From positions 248,001 through 312,000 of the forward strand of contig NZ_JAHWZX010000003.1 in the NCBI RefSeq assembly GCF_019351405.1: a stretch of 64,000 nucleotides of DNA, in the 5' to 3' direction. Source of the stretch: Stakelama flava. GTDB lineage: Bacteria; Pseudomonadota; Alphaproteobacteria; Sphingomonadales; Sphingomonadaceae. The translations under genes and the position numbers were made by a program. The number at the start of each line of letters is the position of its first letter. Within the stretch, counting starts at the first letter, position 1. The notes beneath the pieces are model-generated. The model did not search any database. It was not told where the DNA came from and saw only the letters and a list, made by a program, of their open reading frames with translations. Shown piece after piece: positions 38,491-45,986 of this stretch.

Positions 38491-38771
38491 TCAGGCCTCC
38501 ATTGGTCCACATCGTTCCAGAAGTCCGCCAGCAACCTCTCTGGGGTCGAGAAGGTATAATCCGTCTCGATCGTGCCCAGGTGCCGGTGATCGCCCTTGCC
38601 GGCCTCGTTGTCGTAGCGCAGCACGCAGACGCCGGCGACGACATAGGCGAGGGCGTATTTGAGATCATGGCCTGATCCCCGCACCGGCTCGGGCACCCGC
38701 CATATTCGCATCTCGACAAACGCATCGACCGCGAGCTGGTGACGTTCGTGAAGCAGCAGGCTCGCCTTCAT
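38487..38771 (-). CDS. TumE-type toxin (DUF6516)
   Basis: 94 residues from the ATG at 38771. The motif order LLLHERHQL..DAFVEMRIWRVP.PVRGSGH..KYALAYV..GVCVLRYDNEAGKGDH, with a C-terminal LLADFW..VDQW, is that of the TumE/DUF6516 family, toxins paired with TumA-like regulators. The biochemical target is not established in general; activity on RNA or translation is possible. A -35/-10 pair ends 5 nt before the ATG, so the mRNA may be leaderless. Confidence 0.82.
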   Translation of the reverse strand: MKASLLLHERHQLAVDAFVEMRIWRVPEPVRGSGHDLKYALAYVVAGVCVLRYDNEAGKGDHRHLGTIETDYTFSTPERLLADFWNDVDQWRPE

Positions 38772-39142
38772 GGTGGAGTATATGCCAACATGACGCGCTG
38801 TTGTCAATCAGTCCAACAATCCCCGCGCAATCTTTGCATGGTGTAAAGGTTCGGCCACCATAATAAATAACGCCTTAAAAATTATAGGGGGGCCCTGTCC
38901 CCACCTCTCAATCGTTCTGAACCGCTTGTCGAAAATTCGCCGCCGCATCCACCCACCTCGCGTCCAGAAAAGGACGCGACATGACCACACCAGCAGGAGT
39001 GAACAATGCGAACATCGGACGGTTACCCATGATGAAGCGTAAGGCAAGATAAAAGGAGTGGCTCCCCCTATGGGTTAACCCCTTGTCTGCACGTCGAAAT
39101 TTAGGGAGGCAGACGGCACTGGTGGGGAGACTCATGGTGCCG
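38772..39142. other. intergenic stretch upstream of the TumE module
   Basis: About 370 bp. Apart from the TumE promoter at its left end I see no supported gene: the short frames lack ribosome sites and family patterns. Base composition is more AT-rich than nearby genes around 38850-38890, suggesting transferred DNA. Confidence 0.4.
38777..38807 (-). promoter_or_regulatory. promoter of the TumE/TumA module, possibly leaderless
   Basis: On the minus strand TTGACA (38807-38802) is followed 17 bp later by CATATA (38784-38779) or 19 bp later by TATACT (38782-38777). The ATG at 38771 is only 5 nt beyond TATACT, so transcription should start at or next to the start codon. Confidence 0.5.
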
Positions 39143-39523
39143 TTAGCGTATCAAGCTCTTGATCTTATTGGCGAACCACCGGTGCCATGTGTCTCGCGGG
39201 TACAATCTGGCTTGGGCTTCGCGGTAGCAGCGGCCGAGCCGCCAGTGGCGACGGCGCAGGCGATATCGGGCACAGGCGGCACGCCAGATCAGCAACTCTC
39301 CGCGCACCCGCATGGCGATCGTGACATGGCCGTTGAGCGCGCGGCCGATGCCGAACAGAGCGTCGGCGAGGCGCAGCTGAACCTCGGCAGTATCGATGCC
39401 GCAGCGCCAAGCGATATCTGCATAAGCCAGGTCATCGACGCGGGAGAGCAGGAACACCGCGCGCGTAAGGGGCGGCAGCAGGTCGAGGGCGTTATTGTAG
39501 CGCCGGTTGAGATCGTCATCCAC
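39143..39523 (-). CDS. sigma-70 region 4-like helix-turn-helix protein
   Basis: About 126 residues from a GTG at 39523; a start at 39553 is also possible. The N-terminal half (ALDLLPPLTRAVFLLSRV, DLAYADIAWRCGIDTAEVQLRLADAL) looks like sigma region 4, the -35-binding helix-turn-helix, but region 2 is absent. It therefore cannot act alone as a normal sigma factor. The C-terminal half is very Arg/Trp-rich (WRAACARYRLRRRHWRLGRCY). It overlaps the nucleotidyltransferase stop by 8 nt, so the two are coupled. Role unknown. Confidence 0.6.
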   Translation of the reverse strand: MDDDLNRRYNNALDLLPPLTRAVFLLSRVDDLAYADIAWRCGIDTAEVQLRLADALFGIGRALNGHVTIAMRVRGELLIWRAACARYRLRRRHWRLGRCYREAQARLYPRDTWHRWFANKIKSLIR

Positions 39524-40028
39524 GGCGTGTTGCCCGGCGCTGCCACATGGCACGTTCGCGGCGGCCGAGCGGCGCGTCGCGCTTGGCGCGGTAGAGGGTG
39601 ATGCCGGCTTCGAGGCGATCGAGGATGTAGGTGTCGCGCGTCGCCCTGGCGGTGCGGATATCCTGGCGAGAATAGACCGTCAGCGAGACCGCGCAGCGGC
39701 GACCGACTTCGCGCGCGATGAACGCCTCGACCGGCTCCCACAGCGCTGTGTCGGTGAACAGCGGGTGGTTGACGACGATCCAGAACTCGTAATCGGCGTG
39801 ATCGAGCGTGTCGCGGTCCTCGATCCAGCTGCGCCGCGCATAGGGCCCGATCAGCACGATCCGGATGATCCTCGCCGGCTCGGGCGCGAGCGCGCCGGTG
39901 CCGGTGAAGGCGGCGCGGATGATGCGGGTGATCTTCTCGATCTCTTGCTGCTTGCGCCGGATGAGATGGCCGACCCGGGCCATCACCACTTCGCGGGCGT
40001 AAATATCGTCGTAGAGCGTGTCGTCCAT
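39516..40028 (-). CDS. putative nucleotidyltransferase-fold protein
   Basis: 170 residues. The start at 40028 is set by GGAGGCG 6 nt upstream; longer frames begin inside poor sequence. A helical N-terminus (YAREVVMARVGHLIRRKQQEIEKIT) is followed by IVLIGPYARRSWIED and HADYEFWIVV. These resemble a GSxxxG/DxDxxV-type nucleotidyltransferase core (the loop reads IGPYARRS; the acidic pair is diverged). The last 50 residues include a VYSRQDIRTARATRDTYIL segment. It is coupled to the sigma-like gene. Such proteins occur on accessory elements; toxin, antitoxin or modification roles are possible. Confidence 0.6.
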   Translation of the reverse strand: MDDTLYDDIYAREVVMARVGHLIRRKQQEIEKITRIIRAAFTGTGALAPEPARIIRIVLIGPYARRSWIEDRDTLDHADYEFWIVVNHPLFTDTALWEPVEAFIAREVGRRCAVSLTVYSRQDIRTARATRDTYILDRLEAGITLYRAKRDAPLGRRERAMWQRRATRRG

Positions 40029-40339
40029 GATCGCCTCCATCGCTTGGCAAGCGGGAGACGGCAGGTCCGAACTCCCGCGCGCTGGGCGCGGGAGCCGCCG
40101 GAGCTGGTAACATGCCAGTGACATGCGCCGCCATCTTTAGCCCGAAGGCCTGGACATGCACGACGGCACCCCGGAGCCCCGAGGGGCATCCGAGTTCTTC
40201 ACTGGCGGGATTACCAGTCCCGGCGCTGCCGTTTGCGCAGCGCGGGGCAATATTATCACGGGGGAAGTCGACCGCCAAGCAGAGGGCCTTGAGGGGCCGC
40301 GGCGCGGACACGGAAATCTGGATAGAGAGCTGCTGAAAC
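40029..40339. other. intergenic stretch left of the IS remnants
   Basis: About 310 bp with no supported gene. It presumably holds the promoter for the minus-strand nucleotidyltransferase pair. A short inverted repeat, ACTGG-N8-CCAGT, lies at about 40200-40217. Frames on both strands have no recognisable family pattern. Confidence 0.4.
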
Positions 40340-40612
40340 GCTGCCCCCAAGGAAGCGGCTGCGGCCGTCCTCGATCAGGTGGTGACGATGGTCTTCGCCG
40401 ATGCGGCGGCGCGGGTCAGTCGGCGTGTTGCGGACGATTTGGGCATTGGACTGTCGACGTTGACCCGCTGGGTGAGTTTATATCGCAGGAGGGATTTGCC
40501 CGCCAGCGCCGATACCGATCTGGCACGCGAGAAGAGTAGCTTCGCCGGGAGAACCGTATCCTCAAGGAGGAGAGGAATATTCTAAAAACGGTCGCGGGTT
40601 TGGCCCGCCTGT
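40340..40612 (+). pseudogene. IS3-family orfA remnant, frameshifted
   Basis: The first frame reads VSRRVADDLGIGLSTLTRW and DTDLAREK, the helix-turn-helix part of IS3-type OrfA. Translation then has to change frame near 40530 to continue as RRENRILKEERNILKTVA, the conserved leucine-zipper segment. No orfB (DDE) follows. The remnant runs straight into a second, oppositely oriented OrfA fragment. Confidence 0.75.
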
Positions 40613-40624
40613 GCGCGGTAAAAA

Positions 40625-40801
40625 CGGGACGTGACCGGGAAAGGCATGCCCCGGATCGGCAGCGAACTCCTTCACCCATTTGTGCAGCACGTTCTCGTGT
40701 AAATCCAGGTCCCGGGTTGCCTGGGCGATCGTTACGCTGCGCTCCCGGACCAATCGCACCGCCTCAAGCTTGAACTCGCGAGCGAACTTCCTTCTTTGCA
40801 T
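40625..40801 (-). pseudogene. IS3-family orfA fragment, N-terminal part
   Basis: Begins at 40801 with MQRRKFAREFKLEAVRLV and continues ATRDLDLHENVLHKWVKEFAADP, a standard IS3 OrfA start preceded by a GGAGG ribosome site. It breaks off after about 58 residues at the junction with the plus-strand remnant, where the sequence becomes unrelated. The upstream strip to about 40860 may hold this element's terminal inverted repeat. Confidence 0.75.
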
Positions 40802-40903
40802 TGATGACCTCCGATAGGTGAAAACACCTTATCTCGGTGTCCATAAACTGGCAGCAGGCCACGCCTCGGTCAGGCTGGCGCGGCTATCGGTATAGAGCGC
40901 GAC

Positions 40904-40950
40904 GGTTGAGGCTTGATATATTCGGCCTCCCATCGCGTGTGGCCTCAACC
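40904..40950. repeat. short inverted repeat between IS fragment and recombinase
   Basis: GGTTGAGGC (40904-40912) and its complement GCCTCAACC (40942-40950) flank a 29-nt loop about 36 bp from the end of the recombinase gene. It could be a transposon end, a terminator for the recombinase or chance. Confidence 0.3.
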
Positions 40951-40986
40951 TTTGTTCATCGCTGAAGAAACACGGGGCGGGCCACC

Positions 40987-41559
40987 TCAACCACCGCACA
41001 TTCCCCGCATACGCGCCAGTTCGCGGTAGACGGTGGAGCGGCCCAGCCCGAGTTGCTTCGCCACTTGCGCCGGACGAACGCCTGCTTCGACCAGCTTGAG
41101 CGCTGATGCGCGGGTTTCTGCGTCCAGTGGCGGCCGTCCCGGGACCTTGCCACGGGCGCGTGCCGCCGCGATGCCGTCCTGTGTGCGCTCGACGATCAGG
41201 CGACGCTCAAAATGTGCAATCGCACCGAAGACATGGAAAACCAGCTCGCCCGCCGCCGATCCGGTATCGAGCCCCTCCTCAAGCGACCGAAACCCCAGAC
41301 CGCGCGATTTGAACAGGTCGATCGTCTCGAGCAACTCCTTGAGCGAGCGGCCGAGGCGATCGAGCCGAACGACGCAAATCGTATCCCCCGCCCGGCTGAA
41401 TTCGAGCAACCCTGCCAGCCCGGGCCGGTCGAAGCGTTTGCCGGAGATGGTGTCCTCAAACACCCGGATCGCTCCGCCCTCCTGCACAAGCCGCCGCCGC
41501 TGCGCTTCCAGATCCTGATCGCGGGTCGATACCCGGGCATAGCCAAGCATGTCGGGCAT
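40987..41559 (-). CDS. serine recombinase (resolvase/invertase family), intact
   Basis: 190 residues, the usual length of small serine recombinases. The catalytic serine is Ser11 in GYARVSTRDQDLEAQ, with the Arg-rich active-site segment VVRLDRLGRSLKEL (residues ~65-80), the E-helix HVFGAIAHFERRLIVERT and a C-terminal helix-turn-helix (RPAQVAKQLGLGRSTVYREL). It should cut and join DNA at paired sites, as Tn3-type resolvases or invertases do. No matching Tn3 transposase is in the window. Its res-type site would lie in 41560-41680, which I could not define. Confidence 0.93.
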   Translation of the reverse strand: MPDMLGYARVSTRDQDLEAQRRRLVQEGGAIRVFEDTISGKRFDRPGLAGLLEFSRAGDTICVVRLDRLGRSLKELLETIDLFKSRGLGFRSLEEGLDTGSAAGELVFHVFGAIAHFERRLIVERTQDGIAAARARGKVPGRPPLDAETRASALKLVEAGVRPAQVAKQLGLGRSTVYRELARMRGMCGG

Positions 41560-41689
41560 TCATGGTCTCCGTCCATAATCCGTTCGGTTTATGGACGAAC
41601 CGGGAGCGAGCGTCAAAATTGCAGGTCACCCGTCTATAAATAGTGTCCACGAATTACTCGCGTCCCAATATGCCTTGCGATATTTTCTG

Positions 41690-42212
41690 GACGAATTTTG
41701 GGTCGCAACGGATCACAATGCCATTACGCCGTAATGTCCGCCGAACCATCGGAAGAAAATCGAACAGAAAGCTGCGTGGATTATGCGGTGTCGGAAGCGT
41801 CCTGCCTTCCGTGGCAAGCGCAAGCATGCCCTGCTGTGAGGGCGGTGCAGTGGCGTCTGACCGTCCAAGCCGGCATGCGGACGCATATGATAGAATTTGG
41901 CAATAGCGACGGCCAGCCAGCGCCCGGCTCTGCGAGCGTGAGGCACGAAGCCTTGTCGCTGTCATAATGCTCGCGCTGCAGCACGTTGGAAAAGCTGGTG
42001 CTAAGGAGGGCATGAACCAGTCCATCAACGTCCCGATCACTCGTTCCACGACGCCGCCGACCTGCGGTCGTCCGAGCGGCTGCTATTGGATGGCAATGTC
42101 GTGCTGTGCGCATCCTCGCTCCAGCACTTCGGAATGAAATTCGGCTGCGTTGTCCACCCCGATGCGGCGGGGAAGTCCCATCACCGGCCATTCTGCGTCA
42201 ACGCCGATGCTG
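41690..42212 (-). pseudogene. TniA/Mu-type DDE transposase remnant, several frameshifts
   Basis: Recognisable pieces of the integrase core and C-terminal domain are spread over three frames. In order of the original protein they are DAEWPVMGLPRRIGVDNAAEFHSEV in two pieces, VERVIGTLMDWF, SFSNVLQREHYDSDKA, GRWLAVAIAKFYHMRPHAGL and FLFDFLPMVRRTLRRNG. This matches the large transposases of Tn5053/Tn402-like elements. Both ends are missing, so it is dead. Its upstream edge abuts a truncated recombinase. Confidence 0.75.
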
Positions 42213-42221
42213 CCGAGCCAG

Positions 42222-42737
42222 CCTTGCTGACCGGCACTCGTCGCGACCGGCCAAGTCTCGCGCAAGCCCTCGCTGCCGTTCGCGCTGGCGACACACTGGT
42301 GACACCCAAAACTCGACCGATTGGCAAGGTCGGTCCCTGACGCTCGCGCGATTGCGGCTGAGCTGGAGGAGCGGGGCGTCAGTCTTGCGCTTGGCCGACA
42401 GATTCACGACCCCGGCGATCCTATGGGCAAGATGTTCTTCAACATCCTCGCCACCTTCGCGGAATTCGAAGCCGACCTGATCGGGATGCGGACGCGGGAA
42501 GGAATGAAGATCGCGAAGGCAAAGGGAAAGCTGAAAGGCAAGCCTCCGAAACTGACGGTCCGTCAGCAACGTCACCTCTACGACCTTCATCAGGCCGGCG
42601 AGCATTCTATCAGAGAATTGGGCGAACTGTTTTCGGTTTCGCGACCGACGGTCTATCGAACGATCGCGCGCATGGAGCGGGTTCAGCATGTTCAGGAAGG
42701 GGGCGGAACAAGCCAACAGCCACATAAAATCGGTTGA
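42222..42737 (+). pseudogene. truncated serine recombinase, second copy
   Basis: The match begins at LLTGTRRDRPSLAQALA, well after the position of the catalytic serine, so the N-terminal ~40 residues are gone. An extra A near 42310 shifts the frame from DTLVTPK to LARSVPDARAIAAEL. The rest (GKMFFNILATFAEFEADLI, MRTREGMKIAKAKGKLKGK, helix-turn-helix SIRELGELFSVSRPTVYR) is intact. It may still be translated from an internal start as a DNA-binding fragment, but cannot recombine DNA. Confidence 0.78.
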
Positions 42738-42768
42738 AAACCGTACATATTGACGCTATATACCGTCA
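42734..42768 (+). promoter_or_regulatory. promoter and operator of the Xre-RES module
   Basis: TTGAAA (42734-42739) and TATATA (42757-42762) with a 17-bp spacer form a good sigma-70-type promoter. The -10 box is inside a palindrome, TGACG-N8-CGTCA (42751-42768), and the sequence TGACGGTA recurs at the antitoxin start codon. This suggests autorepression by the antitoxin complex. Confidence 0.6.
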
Positions 42769-42788
42769 TTAATGATGGAGTTCGGGCA

Positions 42789-43139
42789 ATGACGGTATCC
42801 ACATATGCAGAGCAGGGCCTGTTCGCACCGCGCAAGATGACGGCCGCACTACGCACCACCAGCGACGAGCTGGCGCGCTCGCTCGGGCTCGGCAAAGACG
42901 CGATCCAGCGCAAGGACCGAATCGCCTCGGATCGGACGCAGCGCCGCCTGCGTCAAATGGCCGAGGTGCTGAACAAGGTGGAGCCGCGCTTCGGTTCGGC
43001 ACTGCTTGCCTATGCCTGGTATCGGTCGGAACCGCTCCCCGGTTTCTCGGGACAGACAGCCATGCAGCTCGTTCAGGCCAACCGAGCCGATGATGTGCTG
43101 ACCTATATCGATGCGATCGATGCCGGGGTTTACGCCTGA
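42789..43139 (+). CDS. Xre/MbcA/ParS-type antitoxin (DUF2384)
   Basis: 116 residues from the ATG at 42789, which has GGAG 8 nt upstream; a start at 42750 would overlap the promoter. The N-terminal part (LRTTSDELARSLGLGKDAIQRKDRI) is an Xre-like DNA-binding region. The C-terminal ~55 residues (FGSALLAYAWYRSEPLPGFSGQTAMQLVQ..RADDVLTYIDAI) are the ParS/MbcA toxin-binding domain. It neutralises the RES toxin encoded 3 bp downstream and probably represses the promoter. Confidence 0.93.
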   Translation: MTVSTYAEQGLFAPRKMTAALRTTSDELARSLGLGKDAIQRKDRIASDRTQRRLRQMAEVLNKVEPRFGSALLAYAWYRSEPLPGFSGQTAMQLVQANRADDVLTYIDAIDAGVYA

Positions 43140-43142
43140 TCC

Positions 43143-43637
43143 ATGCGCTTTACGGGGCTGCTATATCGGGCCCTGAACCCGGTTTATGCGCGTGAGCCGC
43201 TGTCGGGCGAGGGCGCCGCGCGCTTCGGCGGTCGCTTCAACCGGATCGGGCGGCCAGCGCTGTATACGTCGCTCGATGCGGATACCGCGCTGCGTGAGGC
43301 AAATCAGGTCGGCACGCTGCAGCCGACAACGCTGGTTGCGTATCGGGCAGATATCGGCCCGCTTCTCAACGGATGTGATCCCGATGCGCTCGAACTATTC
43401 GCGATGACGCTCGCAGCCTTGGCCGATTCCTGCTGGCGAGATCATATGCTTGCGCGCGCGTCGGTTCCGACGCAGGAACTGGCTGAGAAAGCGGTCGCCA
43501 AAGGGTTTGCGGGTATTCTCGTTTCCAGCTTTGCGCGAGGTGCGGCAGCAGATGCGCGCAACCTCGTGCTCTGGCAGTGGAACGATGCGCTTATGGTGGT
43601 CGACGACGATAATCGGCTAGGATTACGGCCGTCCTGA
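43143..43637 (+). CDS. RES-domain toxin, NAD+-degrading
   Basis: 164 residues. Conserved RES-family residues are visible: Arg31 in GGRFN, Tyr41 in LYTS, Glu52 in TALREANQ and Ser128/129 in ILVSSFARG. Family members degrade NAD+ (glycohydrolase or phosphorylase) and stop growth when free of antitoxin. All key residues are present, so it is likely active. It lies 3 bp after the antitoxin gene. Confidence 0.93.
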   Translation: MRFTGLLYRALNPVYAREPLSGEGAARFGGRFNRIGRPALYTSLDADTALREANQVGTLQPTTLVAYRADIGPLLNGCDPDALELFAMTLAALADSCWRDHMLARASVPTQELAEKAVAKGFAGILVSSFARGAAADARNLVLWQWNDALMVVDDDNRLGLRPS

Positions 43638-43786
43638 CCGGGCATCGTTATCGGGTGACGCATCAGATGTTGAATAGCGAAATCTATATTCTGCTAATTT
43701 CTGACTGACATGATTTCCAGCGGTTGCTCAAACAAGGATTGTTCGGTGCCTGAGGGCGATGCTTACGCGCAGCGTGAAAGGGCCGT

Positions 43787-43908
43787 ATGGCACGGATTCT
43801 GGTTACAGGAGGGGCCGGGTTTATCGGCTCGGCCCTGGTCCGCCACCTTGTCGCGGCGGCGGGCATGATGAGCTCATTTCGATGCGCTGACCTATGCAGG
43901 CACGCGCT
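43787..43908 (+). pseudogene. rfbB: 5' fragment of dTDP-glucose 4,6-dehydratase cut off by IS5 sequence
   Basis: Starts ARILVTGGAGFIGSALVRHL, the Rossmann loop of RfbB. After one or two base losses it continues in other frames with HDELI and DALTYAGT, the next conserved segment of the same enzyme. Homology ends near 43908, where IS5 transposase sequence on the other strand begins. This is the relic of a dTDP-sugar gene, so the polysaccharide locus once extended to this point. Confidence 0.78.
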
Positions 43909-44300
43909 GCCATCGAGGATGGTCTGGGCGCGAGCGCTGTCCGAGATGTCTGCAGGCGTCAGGTTGATCATCAGTAGCCGCCCATCGGTATCGACGACGA
44001 TGTGTCGCTTGCGGCCGGCAATCTTCTTTACTGCGTCAAACCCGCGCTTTTCTGCCGATGGCGCCTTGACCGACTGACCATCGATAACTGCAGCGCTCGG
44101 ACCGGCTTCCCGCCCCCGGGGCTCGCGATCGAGCATCAGTTGGATGTCGTGGATTGTCTGGAACAGGAACCGGCGCGCCAGTTCCCGGAACCAGCCATAG
44201 ACCGTCTGCCATGCCCCGAAATGGATGGGCAGCATGCGCCCAATCACAGCCAAACGCCGCCCTTTGCGCAACCCCGTTCGCCGATTTTCCAAACAGCCTC
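43909..44300 (-). pseudogene. IS5-family transposase fragment, both ends missing
   Basis: The translation contains [50 protein letters not shown] and DISDSARAQTILD, the central part of IS5-type DDE transposases including the first catalytic Asp (VIDGQS) and the DTDG Asp. The N-terminal helix-turn-helix and the C-terminal Glu region are absent. The left edge joins the rfbB fragment at about 43908. Confidence 0.82.
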
Positions 44301-44407
44301 TAAGAATTTTGTACCAAAGCAAAAACCGGGTATTCACTCGATAAAAGATTGGCCGAATTGTTCAGTATTTCGTGGCCCCGGCATAATCGAGTTCTGAAGG
44401 AGACCGA

Positions 44408-45976
44408 ATGATGCGCAGCAAAATTGCAATGGGCTTTCTGCTGGCAACGACTGCGTGCAGCGGCGGCAATGATGATGGTGGCGTGGTGGTTCCGTCCCCA
44501 ACCCCGACCCCAACCAACGCTGCGCCGGTATTTTCGTCGTCTTCCGCGGCCAGCATTGCCGAAAACAGCAACGCTGTCTTTTATACTGCCGCGGCTTCCG
44601 ATCCTGAGGGCGCTGCAGTAACATATTCGCTGGTCGGCGGCGCGGATGAAGCGCAGTTTGAGATCGCGTCCGATGGCGCGTTACGGTTCATTTCTCCGCC
44701 CGATTTCCGCGATCCCACCGATGCCGATGCGAACAATGTGTACGAGGTTGCAATTGGCGCCAGCGACGGGGCCGGCACCACCGCGCTGCAACTGAACGTC
44801 ACCGTCACCATGGGTAATGACGTACCGCCACCGACGCTGCGGGCGTCCGGTTTTACCGAACCAGTTCAGGTTATCACTGACGGTGACGGTCGCGGAGACT
44901 ACGACATTGTTTTCGAACGTAATGGACGGGTTACCAGAGTTTATTCTCCCGCAGGGTTCCCCGCCCCCCGGGAGACGATACTTGATATTTCTTCTACCAT
45001 ATCGACCGAAGGTGAGGGCGGACTGCTTGGCGCGGCCGTAGGCGAGTACGCGCAGGTGATCGTCAATGGCCGACCAACAACGTGCCATCCCTTTTACCTC
45101 TTCGTGACCAACCTCGACGGCGATATTGAGATCCGCCGCTATTGCCCTTTTGCAGATCCCTCCAATCGCTCGCTAAATACCGTACTTCTGCGCATTCCCC
45201 ATCGCGGAAGCAATGTGAACTATGGAGGCTGGATCCAACTAAGGGATAAACAAATTAATCACGATGTACTTTATATTGGCACTGGCGATGGCAGCAGTGC
45301 GGGAAACCCGGCAACAGTAGCGCAGGATCCGTCGTCGCTGCTGGGCAAAATCTTGCGTATCGACGTGGGACGTGATGATTTCCCTGACGATCCGGATCGG
45401 AACTATGGTATTCCCGCAGGCAATCCTTTTGCGCAATCGGGAGGTGCTCCGGAAGTCTGGGCGCTCGGCCTGCGCAATCCTGCGCAGGGCAGCTTAGGCC
45501 CATATAGGGATTCCTCTGATTTGAACGGGGATGGCTTCGTGGCCGATCATGGCGAAGCGCGCGAAGAGTTGAATTTCGTGCTGAATGACCGGCCGGGCGT
45601 GAATTATGGCTGGCCGCTGTTCGACGGGACCCGGCCCTATCGCGGAAATGATGCGACGGGCCTGATGCCACCGGCGACGGAATATGCGCATGGGACAGGC
45701 CGGCGCGAGGGAGCGTATGTCATCCCGGGCGTCCCTTACCGCTATCTTGAAAACCAATTCGTTTTTGCGGATGCGCAAACGGGGGCATTCTGGACGATCC
45801 CGACAGCCAGATTCGTGCCCGGACAGACGGTGCCCAGTACGGATTACATCCTGCGCCGCACCGATTTCATACCATACAGCGGAACGTTGAACGGCGCTGT
45901 CTCGTTCTTCCAGATTTATTACGGCGGCCTAAAAATCCTCGATCGCGACGGGGATCTTTATGAGATGCCAAGCTGA
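44408..45976 (+). CDS. exported cadherin-like plus PQQ-dependent sugar dehydrogenase-like protein
   Basis: 522 residues with a signal sequence and an early Cys (LLATTACSGG) that may be a lipoprotein site, although the lipobox is weak. Residues ~35-135 form a cadherin-like domain (VFSSSSAASIAEN, AASDPEGAAVTYSLVGGADEAQF). Residues ~150-520 form a six-bladed glucose/sorbosone dehydrogenase-type propeller (YIGTGDGSSAGNPA, SLLGKILRIDV, PEVWALGLRNP, GVNYGWPLFDG). Such proteins oxidise sugars with PQQ or bind glycans. It lies between the IS5 relic and the fucose genes; a role in polysaccharide handling is only guessed. Confidence 0.82.
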   Translation: MMRSKIAMGFLLATTACSGGNDDGGVVVPSPTPTPTNAAPVFSSSSAASIAENSNAVFYTAAASDPEGAAVTYSLVGGADEAQFEIASDGALRFISPPDFRDPTDADANNVYEVAIGASDGAGTTALQLNVTVTMGNDVPPPTLRASGFTEPVQVITDGDGRGDYDIVFERNGRVTRVYSPAGFPAPRETILDISSTISTEGEGGLLGAAVGEYAQVIVNGRPTTCHPFYLFVTNLDGDIEIRRYCPFADPSNRSLNTVLLRIPHRGSNVNYGGWIQLRDKQINHDVLYIGTGDGSSAGNPATVAQDPSSLLGKILRIDVGRDDFPDDPDRNYGIPAGNPFAQSGGAPEVWALGLRNPAQGSLGPYRDSSDLNGDGFVADHGEAREELNFVLNDRPGVNYGWPLFDGTRPYRGNDATGLMPPATEYAHGTGRREGAYVIPGVPYRYLENQFVFADAQTGAFWTIPTARFVPGQTVPSTDYILRRTDFIPYSGTLNGAVSFFQIYYGGLKILDRDGDLYEMPS

Positions 45977-45986
45977 CGCGTCGGGT

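Noticed and set aside
40987..41559. Phase-variation invertase acting on the polysaccharide cluster
   Set aside because: The protein could be an invertase, but I found no paired inverted recombination sites around a promoter in the window.
38152..44300. Prophage or integrative conjugative element
   Set aside because: No phage structural, integrase-tRNA, relaxase or type IV secretion genes seen; content fits an IS/toxin-antitoxin island instead.
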